From assembly GCA_002783525.1 (NCBI GenBank), contig PFGS01000279.1, forward strand, positions 1 through 6,048: a stretch of DNA of 6,048 nt. The letters are read 5' to 3'. Position numbers and translations under genes: made by a program. The stretch comes from Ignavibacteriales bacterium CG12_big_fil_rev_8_21_14_0_65_30_8 (lineage in GTDB: Bacteria > Bacteroidota > Ignavibacteria > Ignavibacteriales > Ignavibacteriaceae). The notes below the pieces were generated by a model. That model searched no databases, was not told where the DNA came from, and saw nothing but the letters and a program-made list of their open reading frames with translations. This document shows positions 1 through 5,654 of this stretch, one piece after another; the first letter of the stretch is position 1; every line of letters begins with the position of its first letter.

Positions 1-810
1 ATGAAAATAATTAATAATTCCATTAGACTATTACTTTTAGTTTGTTTCTTGTTAATGGGAACAGAAAGTTTTGGTCAAAAATGGATGCTTACTTTTTCTA
101 AAGGAACCGGTTTTGGGCCACAAGCTTATAATTGGACTGCTAAAGGAGTAAGTGATGCATCTAACACTATTAAAGATAGATGGGATGAAGGTTATGATGT
201 AGTAGACCTCGCATTCGGTAACTCTACCTGGCTTATCACCTTTGCAAAACAAAGTGGATTTACAAAACAAGCATATAACTGGACACAAAAAGGAATAAGC
301 CGAGCATCTGATCTTTTAAAAGATAGATGGGATAGTGGCTATTATGTAACTGATATTGCATATGGAAATGACACTTGGTTTTTAATATTTTCTAAAGGAA
401 CAGGCTTTACTAATCAAGCATACAACTGGACAGGTAAAGGTGTTGCAGATGCTGCTAAAAAGATTAAAGAAAGATGGGATGAAGGTTATGACCTTACTGA
501 TCTAGAGTATGGCGATGGTTATTGGTTTATGATTTTCTCTAAAGGTACAGGATTTACAACACAAGCATATAACTGGACACAAAAAGGTTTTGATAATGCA
601 ATTGATAAAGTTAAAGAACGTTGGGACGATGATTATAGAATTACAGATATGGCTTATGGTGATGGAACCTGGTTCATGATTTTTGCTAAAGGTACTGGCT
701 TTTGGAAACAAGCATATAATTGGATGGAATCAAGATCAGATATTGGTGATGCTTATAAAAACAGATGGGATGATGACTATAAATTAACAGGTGCTGCTTT
801 TGGTTACTAA
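1..810 (+). CDS. Secreted five-repeat protein, DUF7477-like
   Basis: The product is 269 residues of unknown molecular function. Residues 1-26 form a Sec signal peptide: a short Lys/Arg-containing N-terminus, a Leu-rich core, and a probable cut after Phe-Gly-Gln (residues 24-26), a common Bacteroidota pattern. The mature chain is five tandem units of 49, 49, 49, 49 and 46 residues. Each has an aromatic-rich strand (W-F-x-I-F-S/A-K), a Gly-Thr-Gly-Phe turn, Gln-Ala-Tyr-Asn-Trp, a likely helix, then Arg-Trp-Asp-x-x-Tyr-x-x-T-D. Gly-Phe...Gln and Arg-Trp-x-x-Gly-Tyr-x-x-Thr recall the repeats at the C-terminus of plant MUT9-like casein kinases (DUF7477); this link is from memory. No enzyme motif or second domain is visible. 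The ATG is the first base of the window, so the ribosome binding site and promoter are not visible; the intact signal peptide supports this start. A terminator follows, so it is probably monocistronic or last in its operon. Confidence 0.8.
   Translation: MKIINNSIRLLLLVCFLLMGTESFGQKWMLTFSKGTGFGPQAYNWTAKGVSDASNTIKDRWDEGYDVVDLAFGNSTWLITFAKQSGFTKQAYNWTQKGISRASDLLKDRWDSGYYVTDIAYGNDTWFLIFSKGTGFTNQAYNWTGKGVADAAKKIKERWDEGYDLTDLEYGDGYWFMIFSKGTGFTTQAYNWTQKGFDNAIDKVKERWDDDYRITDMAYGDGTWFMIFAKGTGFWKQAYNWMESRSDIGDAYKNRWDDDYKLTGAAFGY
82..807 (+). repeat. Five in-frame tandem 147-bp units encoding 49-residue repeats
   Basis: Units start at the Trp codons at 82, 229, 376, 523 and 670, exactly 147 bases apart, matching Trp28, 77, 126, 175 and 224. 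The Gln-Ala-Tyr-Asn-Trp motif recurs at residues 41, 90, 139, 188 and 237, also with exact 49-residue spacing. Arg-Trp-Asp occurs at 60, 109, 158, 207 and 255; the last interval is 48, so unit 5 has lost one residue between the two motifs. Units share roughly 50-67% of residues by hand alignment and have diverged at DNA level. Short DNA blocks remain nearly identical, for example 268-293 and 562-587, which match over 26 bases. The chain ends about three residues before a sixth Trp would occur. Confidence 0.95.
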
Positions 811-843
811 AACTAAATTATAATTAAATTAACACTACTTGCA

Positions 844-881
844 AGAATTCCTTCTCCTTTTTTAGGGGAAGGAATTTTTTT
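844..881 (+). terminator. Rho-independent terminator after the repeat protein
   Basis: The arms AATTCCTTCTCC (846-857) and GGGGAAGGAATT (865-876) pair over 12 bp with one G-T wobble around a seven-base T-rich loop. The right arm runs straight into a T-tract (875-881). It lies 35 bases after the stop codon at 808-810. Confidence 0.85.
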
Positions 882-936
882 ATTGTAAACCAGTTGACTA
901 CCGTTCATCAAGTATTTATTGCTCTAACATATTTTC

Positions 937-942
937 TATAAT
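937..942 (+). promoter_or_regulatory. Possible -10 element upstream of the cytochrome gene
   Basis: TATAAT lies about 80 bases before the cytochrome start, in the 811-1020 spacer. No convincing -35 is found at normal distance; TTGACT at 894-899 is too far away. The Bacteroidota-type TTTG/TAnnTTTG pair is not evident either. In DNA this AT-rich a TATAAT can occur by chance, so this is only a candidate. Confidence 0.22.
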
Positions 943-1010
943 ATTTTAACACCATTCAATAGCCAATAAAAAAAACAAGAACTAAACTTTAACTTTATTT
1001 TAATTAAAAA

Positions 1011-1015
1011 AGGAG
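1011..1015 (+). promoter_or_regulatory. Ribosome binding site AGGAG that fixes the cytochrome start
   Basis: AGGAG sits five bases before ATG 1021. A GTG at 1015 is in frame and would add two residues, but it overlaps this Shine-Dalgarno sequence, so ATG 1021 is the better start. Confidence 0.8.
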
Positions 1016-1020
1016 TGATT

Positions 1021-1794
1021 ATGTACAGCTTTATTAAAAAGTTTAAATATTCATACAAAAGTATGTTTGTAGCAATATTTATTCTTTCAATCTTTTTATC
1101 TGGAATTGCAAATGGACAGATTCCGGATAAATTTAAAAACCTAAAAGTTCTTCCAAAGAATATAAGCAAGGGTGAACTAATCGGAACTATGAAGGGATTT
1201 ACAAGAGCTTTGGGAGTAAGATGTATTTTTTGTCATGTTGGGACAAATGAAAGAGATTTAAGTACTTTCGAATTTGCATCAGATGAAAAAACTAGTAAAG
1301 AGAAAGCAAGAATTATGATGAGTATGGTAAATTCTATAAATAAAGATCATTTATCAAAATTATCTGAATATTCAGACCACATAATGAAAGTAAATTGCAT
1401 GACGTGTCATCATGGACAAAATGAACCTAAATTATTAGAAGATATTTTGATGAGAGTTATTGAAAAGAAAGGAATTGATTCCGGAATAGAAAGATATAAA
1501 AAGTTAAAAGAAAAATATTACGGTGGATTTACTTATGATTTTCAGGTTAGAACTCTTGCAAACCTTACTGATATGTTAATCAAAAGTAAAAGATTTGATG
1601 CAGCTGTAACTATAAGTAAACTAAATGTTGAAATGTATCCTAATTCCATATTTTCACTTTACTCTATGGGTGAAGCTCTGGAAGCAAAAGGAAATATAAA
1701 AGAAGCAATAGAAGCTTATGCAAATGCTATGAAGTTTGCTCCAAATAATCCGCAAATAAAAAAGAAAATTGAAATGCTTCAAAACAAAAAATAA
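1021..1794 (+). CDS. Secreted diheme c-type cytochrome (reaction-centre cytochrome c family) with C-terminal TPRs
   Basis: A 257-residue exported electron-transfer protein. A basic N-terminus and a hydrophobic stretch (about residues 15-30) form a signal peptide, with a probable cut after Gln33. Two heme-binding CXXCH motifs follow: Cys68-Ile-Phe-Cys-His72 and Cys126-Met-Thr-Cys-His130. The text around them (Leu-Gly-Val-Arg before heme 1; Phe-Ala-Ser-Asp-Glu-Lys and an Ala-Arg-x-Met-Met helix between; His-His-Gly-Gln after heme 2) matches the photosynthetic reaction-centre cytochrome c subunit family (CytoC_RC). In that family a Met upstream of each motif is the sixth heme ligand; here Met57 and Met99, 100 or 102 are candidates. 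Residues about 175-242 form two TPR-like helical pairs, probably for protein contacts. Members are common in non-phototrophs, and nothing here points to photosynthesis. The redox partner is unknown. It is a single gene between two terminators. Confidence 0.88.
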   Translation: MYSFIKKFKYSYKSMFVAIFILSIFLSGIANGQIPDKFKNLKVLPKNISKGELIGTMKGFTRALGVRCIFCHVGTNERDLSTFEFASDEKTSKEKARIMMSMVNSINKDHLSKLSEYSDHIMKVNCMTCHHGQNEPKLLEDILMRVIEKKGIDSGIERYKKLKEKYYGGFTYDFQVRTLANLTDMLIKSKRFDAAVTISKLNVEMYPNSIFSLYSMGEALEAKGNIKEAIEAYANAMKFAPNNPQIKKKIEMLQNKK

Positions 1795-1807
1795 ATCTAT
1801 TTAAAAC

Positions 1808-1844
1808 TAAAAACCCAGTCTGTTATTATTAGACAGGGTTTTTA
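1808..1844. terminator. Bidirectional terminator between converging genes
   Basis: The arms AAAACCCAGTCT (1810-1821) and AGACAGGGTTTT (1831-1842) pair over 12 positions with one internal A-A mismatch, around a nine-base loop. The right arm ends in a T-run on the plus strand. The A-run at the left arm gives a T-run on the minus strand. It lies 15 bases past the cytochrome stop and about 20 bases past the minus-strand peptidase stop, so it can serve both. Confidence 0.82.
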
Positions 1845-1861
1845 TTAAAGGCATAATTTTA

Positions 1862-3910
1862 TTACCAGATTTTTACAACTTTATCCTCAGGCATTCTCAT
1901 ATTATCACCCGGTTTTACATTAAATGCATTCCAGAATTCAGGCATATTACTTAACGGACCCAAAACTCTATATTTTCCTGGAGAATGTGGGTCTGTTTGA
2001 ATCCTTAATCTTAGAGACTGTACCCTTATATTATTTTCCCATACCTGTGCCCAGCCAAAAAAGAACCTTTGTGAAGGAGTAAAACCGTCAAGCTTTATAT
2101 TTTTTTTGTACTGATCAGTATTTTTAAATGCAGTGTAAGCTACTGTTAACCCACCTAAGTCGGCTATATTTTCACCTGCAGTTAACTTTCCGTTTATATG
2201 AAGAGAATCAATAGGGTAGTAAGAATCAAATTGATCAAATATTTTTTGTGCTCTTTTTTCAAATCTTTCACCGTCATCTTTTGTCCACCAATCTTTCAAG
2301 TTTCCATCAGCATCAAATTTTCTTCCCTGATCATCAAATCCGTGAGTTATTTCGTGTCCAATTACAGCACCCATTGCACCATAATTTATAGCATCGTCTG
2401 CTTTTTGATTGAAAAAGGGTGGCTGCAGAATTGCTGCTGGAAATACTATTTCATTTCTTGTTGGATTGTAATAAGCATTAACAGTTTGTGGTGTCATACC
2501 CCATTCTGTTTTATCAATAGGTTTTCCTAATTTTTCCATATTCCGTTTAAATGCGAACATACTTCCTTTTAAAACATTGCCTATATATGAATCTCTATTA
2601 ATTTCTAAAGTTGAGTAATCTTTCCATTTATCAGGATAACCAATTTTTACACCGAATGCATCTAATTTATGTAATGCTTGTTTTTTTGTAACATCACTCA
2701 TCCAGTCAAGATTTTCAATTCTATTTTTCATTGCTGCTTTTAAATTGTCAACAATTTTAGAAGCTCTTTGTTTTGCTTCGGGAGGAAAAGTTTTTTCTAC
2801 ATATAATTGTCCTAGTGCTTCACCTAGATATCTATTTATAGTACGCATTACACGTTTCCATCTGGCCGATTGTACTTTTGAACCTCGTAAATATTTACCA
2901 AAGAATTCAAAATTAGCGTTATCAAAATCTGAATTTAGATAAGTACTAACACCATCTATAAAATTCCATGTTAGATAAACTCTCCAATCCTTAATTGGAA
3001 CTTGTTTTACCATCTTATTTACTTCTTTAAAGAATTCGGGTTGTTCAACATTAAAATAGGATGGGGTACCAAAACCAAGATCACTAAAATAGTTATCCCA
3101 TTCTAAATTTGGAGCAAGTTTTTTTATTTCTTTAAGAGACATTTTATTATATGTTTTATTAGGATCTCTTCTTTCAACTCTTGTCATAGATGCTTTTGCA
3201 AGTCTTGTTTCAATATTCATTACACTTTTGGCATTATTTTTAGCATCTCTTTCTGTATAGCCAAGCAACTTAAACATCTTAGTTACATATTCAACATATT
3301 TAGCTCTTGTTTCCACAGAATTTTTATCTGTTTTTGTGTAATAATCCCTATCCGGAAGACCCAATCCACTTTGTGAAAGTGTAGCTATATGTTGGGTACT
3401 GTTTTTTGCATCTATATCAGCATAAATATTAAATACAGGTGATCCGTTTAGTTTATGTCCCCACGCAATTGTTGAAATTAAATTGTCGATTGAATTTATA
3501 GAAGCAATATTTTTAAGATCATCTTCAATTGGTTTAATACCCAATTTTTCTATCATTACTGAATCCATTCCGGTAGCATAAAAATCTCCGATCTTCTGAA
3601 CATTACTTCCTTTTTGTGCAGATTTATCATTAGCTGATTTTTCCAAAATTTCTTTTAATACTTTATAATTTTCTTCAGCTAAAATTGTAAAACTTCCCCA
3701 GTAACTGTATTCATCGGGTATTGGATTATTCTTTACCCAATTACCAACTGAATATTGATAAAAATCTTGAGCAGGATTTGCTGTTGTATCCATTTGATTA
3801 AGATCAAAACCATGATTTTCATTATCCGGGGATGTACATTGAAGACTAATGAAACTGGTAATAGAAATAATTATCAATCCAACTGATAATTTTTGAAGTA
3901 TTTTATTCAT
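1862..3910 (-). CDS. M13 family zinc metallopeptidase (neprilysin/PepO-like), exported
   Basis: A 682-residue endopeptidase, close to the usual 650-700 of bacterial M13 enzymes, which cleave oligopeptides. The N-terminal domain (about residues 36-420) starts with the typical Asp-Phe-Tyr-Gln-Tyr...Gly-Asn-Trp stretch. The catalytic domain carries Asn-Ala-Tyr-Tyr-Asn-Pro (478-483), the zinc motif His519-Glu-Ile-Thr-His523, the third-ligand motif Glu580-Asn-Ile-Ala-Asp584, and His642/Arg648 in the Asp-x-His-Ser-Pro...Arg-Val segment used for substrate binding and catalysis. All key residues are present. The C-terminus ends in Lys-Ile-Trp without the CXXW cysteine of mammalian neprilysin, as in other bacterial members. 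Residues 1-24 are a signal sequence. Cys25 followed by acidic residues may be a lipoprotein anchor, but Ser-Leu-Gln before it is a poor lipobox. The start is supported by AAGGA at 3916-3920. The gene converges with the cytochrome and diverges from the dehydrogenase; no functional link to either is evident. Confidence 0.95.
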   Translation of the reverse strand: MNKILQKLSVGLIIISITSFISLQCTSPDNENHGFDLNQMDTTANPAQDFYQYSVGNWVKNNPIPDEYSYWGSFTILAEENYKVLKEILEKSANDKSAQKGSNVQKIGDFYATGMDSVMIEKLGIKPIEDDLKNIASINSIDNLISTIAWGHKLNGSPVFNIYADIDAKNSTQHIATLSQSGLGLPDRDYYTKTDKNSVETRAKYVEYVTKMFKLLGYTERDAKNNAKSVMNIETRLAKASMTRVERRDPNKTYNKMSLKEIKKLAPNLEWDNYFSDLGFGTPSYFNVEQPEFFKEVNKMVKQVPIKDWRVYLTWNFIDGVSTYLNSDFDNANFEFFGKYLRGSKVQSARWKRVMRTINRYLGEALGQLYVEKTFPPEAKQRASKIVDNLKAAMKNRIENLDWMSDVTKKQALHKLDAFGVKIGYPDKWKDYSTLEINRDSYIGNVLKGSMFAFKRNMEKLGKPIDKTEWGMTPQTVNAYYNPTRNEIVFPAAILQPPFFNQKADDAINYGAMGAVIGHEITHGFDDQGRKFDADGNLKDWWTKDDGERFEKRAQKIFDQFDSYYPIDSLHINGKLTAGENIADLGGLTVAYTAFKNTDQYKKNIKLDGFTPSQRFFFGWAQVWENNIRVQSLRLRIQTDPHSPGKYRVLGPLSNMPEFWNAFNVKPGDNMRMPEDKVVKIW

Positions 3911-3915
3911 AATTT

Positions 3916-3920
3916 TCCTT
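3916..3920 (-). promoter_or_regulatory. Ribosome binding site of the M13 peptidase
   Basis: Read on the minus strand, AAGGA lies five bases before the ATG at 3910-3908. This supports the chosen start of the peptidase. Confidence 0.65.
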
Positions 3921-4018
3921 ATTGAATTTTTATGAAAATGTTAAAATAAGAACTATAAAATAGAAAGATATATTATTTATTTTAATAATAAAATGATAAA
4001 TGGTATAAAAAAAATCAT

Positions 4019-4023
4019 AAGGA
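4019..4023 (+). promoter_or_regulatory. Probable ribosome binding site of the dehydrogenase
   Basis: AAGGA lies 12 bases before ATG 4036, a longer spacing than usual. No nearer purine-rich site matches better, and the Rossmann fold begins at residue 3, so a later start is excluded. Confidence 0.4.
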
Positions 4024-4035
4024 TATTGTAAAAGA

Positions 4036-5148
4036 ATGAAGAAAATAGTAATTCTTGGTGCAGGGATGGTAGGCAGTGAAATTGCTGGAGATTTAAGAAA
4101 TGAATTTTCTTTAAAAGTAATTGATATAAATAAAACAAATCTTGAAAAGGTATCTAACAAATATCAATTAGAAACTGAACAAGCAGATCTTACAGACAAA
4201 AAGAAGTTACAAGAAACTTTAAAAAACTTTGATCTGGTAATTTGCGCAGTACCGGGATTTATGGGTTTCGAAACATTAAAATCAGCAATAGAAATGAAAA
4301 AAGATGTTGTAGATATTTCTTTTTTTAGTCAGGATCCATTCAAATTAGATTCACTTGCAAAAGAAAATAATGTTACTGCAATTGTTGATTGTGGGATCAC
4401 TCCGGGTTTATCCAACCTTGTTTTAGGCTATCATAATAAAAGAATGAAGATAAAAAAATATAAATGCTACGTTGGAGGTTTACCTGTTGACAGAGAGTGG
4501 CCCTTTGAATATAAAGCACCGTTCTCTCCATTGGATGTAATTGAAGAATATTTGCGGCCTGCACGAGTTAAAATTGATGGATCGATTTTAACAAAACCGG
4601 CTTTATCGGAACCAGAGCTAATATATTTTAATAATATAGGAACACTTGAAGCATTTAATACAGATGGATTAAGAACGTTGTTAACTACAATGGACATACC
4701 TACAATGCAAGAAAAAACATTAAGGTATCCCAAGCATATTGAATATGTTAAGGTATTAAAAGAGTGCGGATTTTTGGGAACAAATGAAATTCAAATTAAG
4801 GGTAAAAAAATAAAGCCTTTAGATTTAACTACAAATCTACTTATACCTTTATGGAAATTAAAAGAAGGTGATGCTGAATTTACGGTCGTAAGACTCATGA
4901 TTGAAGGAATAGAGAATAAAAACTCAAAAAAATATATTTATAATTTAATAGATAGATATGATCATAAAAATAATATATCTTCGATGGCAAGAACAACCGG
5001 TTATACCTGCACATCTATTGCAAGACTAATCTTAAATGGTAAATTTAACAGAAAAGGAATTTGCCCACCAGAATATATAGGTGAAAACGAAAATTGCTAT
5101 TTTTCAGTTATTAATGAATTGAAAGAAAAAGAAATAAAATTTAGTTAA
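4036..5148 (+). CDS. Saccharopine dehydrogenase family oxidoreductase, lysine 6-dehydrogenase-like
   Basis: A 370-residue cytoplasmic NAD(P)-dependent enzyme. Residues 3-8 form the first Rossmann strand, followed by Gly8-Ala-Gly10-Met-Val-Gly13 and an Asp30 that could bind the ribose of NAD. The middle has Asp-Cys-Gly-Ile-Thr-Pro-Gly-Leu-Ser-Asn (118-127) and a Val-Gly-Gly-Leu-Pro...Phe-Ser-Pro stretch (146-165). The C-terminal part has Arg-Tyr-Pro-Lys-His (230-234) and Ala-Arg-Thr-Thr-Gly (318-322), then Pro-Pro-Glu (344-346). These mark the short branch of the saccharopine dehydrogenase family, which includes lysine 6-dehydrogenase (oxidative deamination of the lysine side-chain amine); classical saccharopine reductases are longer. 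The substrate cannot be fixed from sequence: lysine, saccharopine or another amino acid remain possible. A VOC protein and an amino-acid permease follow on the same strand, which fits amino-acid metabolism. No terminator with a T-run follows the gene, so read-through is possible. Confidence 0.85.
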   Translation: MKKIVILGAGMVGSEIAGDLRNEFSLKVIDINKTNLEKVSNKYQLETEQADLTDKKKLQETLKNFDLVICAVPGFMGFETLKSAIEMKKDVVDISFFSQDPFKLDSLAKENNVTAIVDCGITPGLSNLVLGYHNKRMKIKKYKCYVGGLPVDREWPFEYKAPFSPLDVIEEYLRPARVKIDGSILTKPALSEPELIYFNNIGTLEAFNTDGLRTLLTTMDIPTMQEKTLRYPKHIEYVKVLKECGFLGTNEIQIKGKKIKPLDLTTNLLIPLWKLKEGDAEFTVVRLMIEGIENKNSKKYIYNLIDRYDHKNNISSMARTTGYTCTSIARLILNGKFNRKGICPPEYIGENENCYFSVINELKEKEIKFS

Positions 5149-5165
5149 AAAGGAATATATCTTAA

Positions 5166-5182
5166 AGCAAATCCCATTTGCT
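5166..5182. repeat. Short perfect inverted repeat in the dehydrogenase-VOC spacer
   Basis: AGCAAAT (5166-5172) and ATTTGCT (5176-5182) are exact reverse complements around a CCC loop. No T-run follows, so it does not look like an intrinsic terminator. It could be an operator half-site pair or an mRNA hairpin, or chance. It lies 17 bases after the dehydrogenase stop. Confidence 0.45.
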
Positions 5183-5205
5183 ACACATATAATTTCTATT
5201 ATATT
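5178..5205 (+). promoter_or_regulatory. Possible promoter for the VOC-permease pair
   Basis: TTGCTA (5178-5183) and TATATT (5200-5205) are 16 bases apart and resemble -35 and -10 elements. The same bases also read as TTTG (5177-5180) plus a partial TAnnTTTG (5200-5207), the Bacteroidota arrangement. The -35 overlaps the right arm of the short inverted repeat, which would suit repressor control. Chance matches are common in AT-rich DNA. Confidence 0.25.
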
Positions 5206-5240
5206 GTGAGTATTCATTTTTGATTTAACCCAAAAATTTA

Positions 5241-5645
5241 ATGGTAAACTTGCACAAAGGAATATCAGAAATAGTATTAATAGTTGATGATGTTAGAAAA
5301 TCTGCAGATTTTTATAAAAATATTGTTGGATTAAAACCAAACACTGAAATTACTGAAGATTGGGCTTGGTTTTGGACAGGTGAAGAAAATAATTCACCAA
5401 GATTAGCTTTGCATAAAGGGAAACTTTTATTCGAAGAACATTCTCCTTTGCCTGAAGGAAAAAGATGGGGGAAAATACATTTTGCTTTGGAAGTTAATAA
5501 AGAGAATATAGAATTAGCTTTGAATAAAATGAAAAATGCTGGAATCAAAATTTATGGACCAACAAAATTTGAATGGATGAATGCAACTTCTTACTATTTT
5601 TATGATCTTGATGGGAATCTTGTAGAGTATTGGTCACCAAATTAA
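5241..5645 (+). CDS. VOC family protein (glyoxalase/bleomycin-resistance fold)
   Basis: A 134-residue single-domain cytoplasmic protein, the usual size for one VOC unit of two beta-alpha-beta-beta-beta modules. Module 1 starts at Ile-Val-Leu-Ile-Val-Asp-Asp (11-17) with Ala-Asp-Phe-Tyr (22-25) and Val-Gly-Leu (29-31). Module 2 starts at Ile-His-Phe-Ala-Leu-Glu-Val (79-85) and ends with the family signature Tyr-Asp-Leu-Asp-Gly-Asn-Leu-Val-Glu-Tyr (121-130). Candidate metal ligands by position are Glu10 (where many relatives have His), His80 and Glu129, which would allow a metal enzyme. The reaction cannot be predicted: the superfamily includes lyases, isomerases, dioxygenases and antibiotic-binding proteins. 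The start at ATG 5241 fits the fold, but the bases before it are A/T-rich with no Shine-Dalgarno sequence. The permease starts 9 bases after its stop, so the two are probably cotranscribed. Confidence 0.85.
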   Translation: MVNLHKGISEIVLIVDDVRKSADFYKNIVGLKPNTEITEDWAWFWTGEENNSPRLALHKGKLLFEEHSPLPEGKRWGKIHFALEVNKENIELALNKMKNAGIKIYGPTKFEWMNATSYYFYDLDGNLVEYWSPN

Positions 5646-5654
5646 AAGCTATAT

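Larger units (their letters stand above)
3911..4035. promoter_or_regulatory. Divergent intergenic promoter region
   Basis: This 125-base, very AT-rich spacer lies between the starts of the minus-strand peptidase and the plus-strand dehydrogenase, so it should contain both promoters. On the minus strand TATCTTTC (3970-3963) resembles the Bacteroidota -7 element TAnnTTTG except for its last base, about 53 bases before the peptidase start; no matching -33 TTTG is seen. On the plus strand TTTAAT (3981-3986) and TATAAA (4004-4009) are 17 bases apart, but they would leave almost no leader before the ribosome binding site. That a promoter region is here is likely; the exact elements are guesses. Confidence 0.5.

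Noticed and set aside
82..669. Alternating ABAB ancestry of the repeats, hinted at by a 26-base identity between units 2 and 4 and a 20-base identity between units 1 and 3.
   Set aside because: Hand comparison of whole units does not hold up: units 3 and 4 match at about 33 of 49 residues and units 1 and 3 at about 32, but units 2 and 4 at only about 28. No clear two-unit duplication is seen.
124..723. Asn-Trp-Thr sequons recurring in units 1-4 as possible glycosylation sites.
   Set aside because: They are part of the conserved repeat core and change to Asn-Trp-Met in unit 5. General N-glycosylation at such sites is not expected in this group, so there is no support for it.
82..807. A CRISPR array or other DNA-level repeat element, because of regular 147-base spacing.
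   Set aside because: The period is a multiple of three, similarity is at protein level, and there is no short identical repeat with unique spacers.
894..918. TTGACT (894-899) with TATTTA (913-918) as a sigma-70 promoter for the cytochrome.
   Set aside because: The spacing is only 13 bases, too short for a working -35/-10 pair.
1015..1020. GTG start two codons upstream for the cytochrome.
   Set aside because: It overlaps the AGGAG ribosome binding site, which is correctly spaced for ATG 1021.
2198..2942. Plus-strand open frames inside the M13 peptidase gene (2198-2530 and 2745-2942).
   Set aside because: They lie opposite a well-conserved gene, have no ribosome binding site or recognisable family, and show low-complexity composition typical of antisense shadows.
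3930..4160. Minus-strand open frame covering the divergent promoter region and the start of the dehydrogenase.
   Set aside because: It overlaps the conserved Rossmann-fold coding sequence and its translation is Phe/Ile-rich read-through of AT-rich DNA, with no domain.
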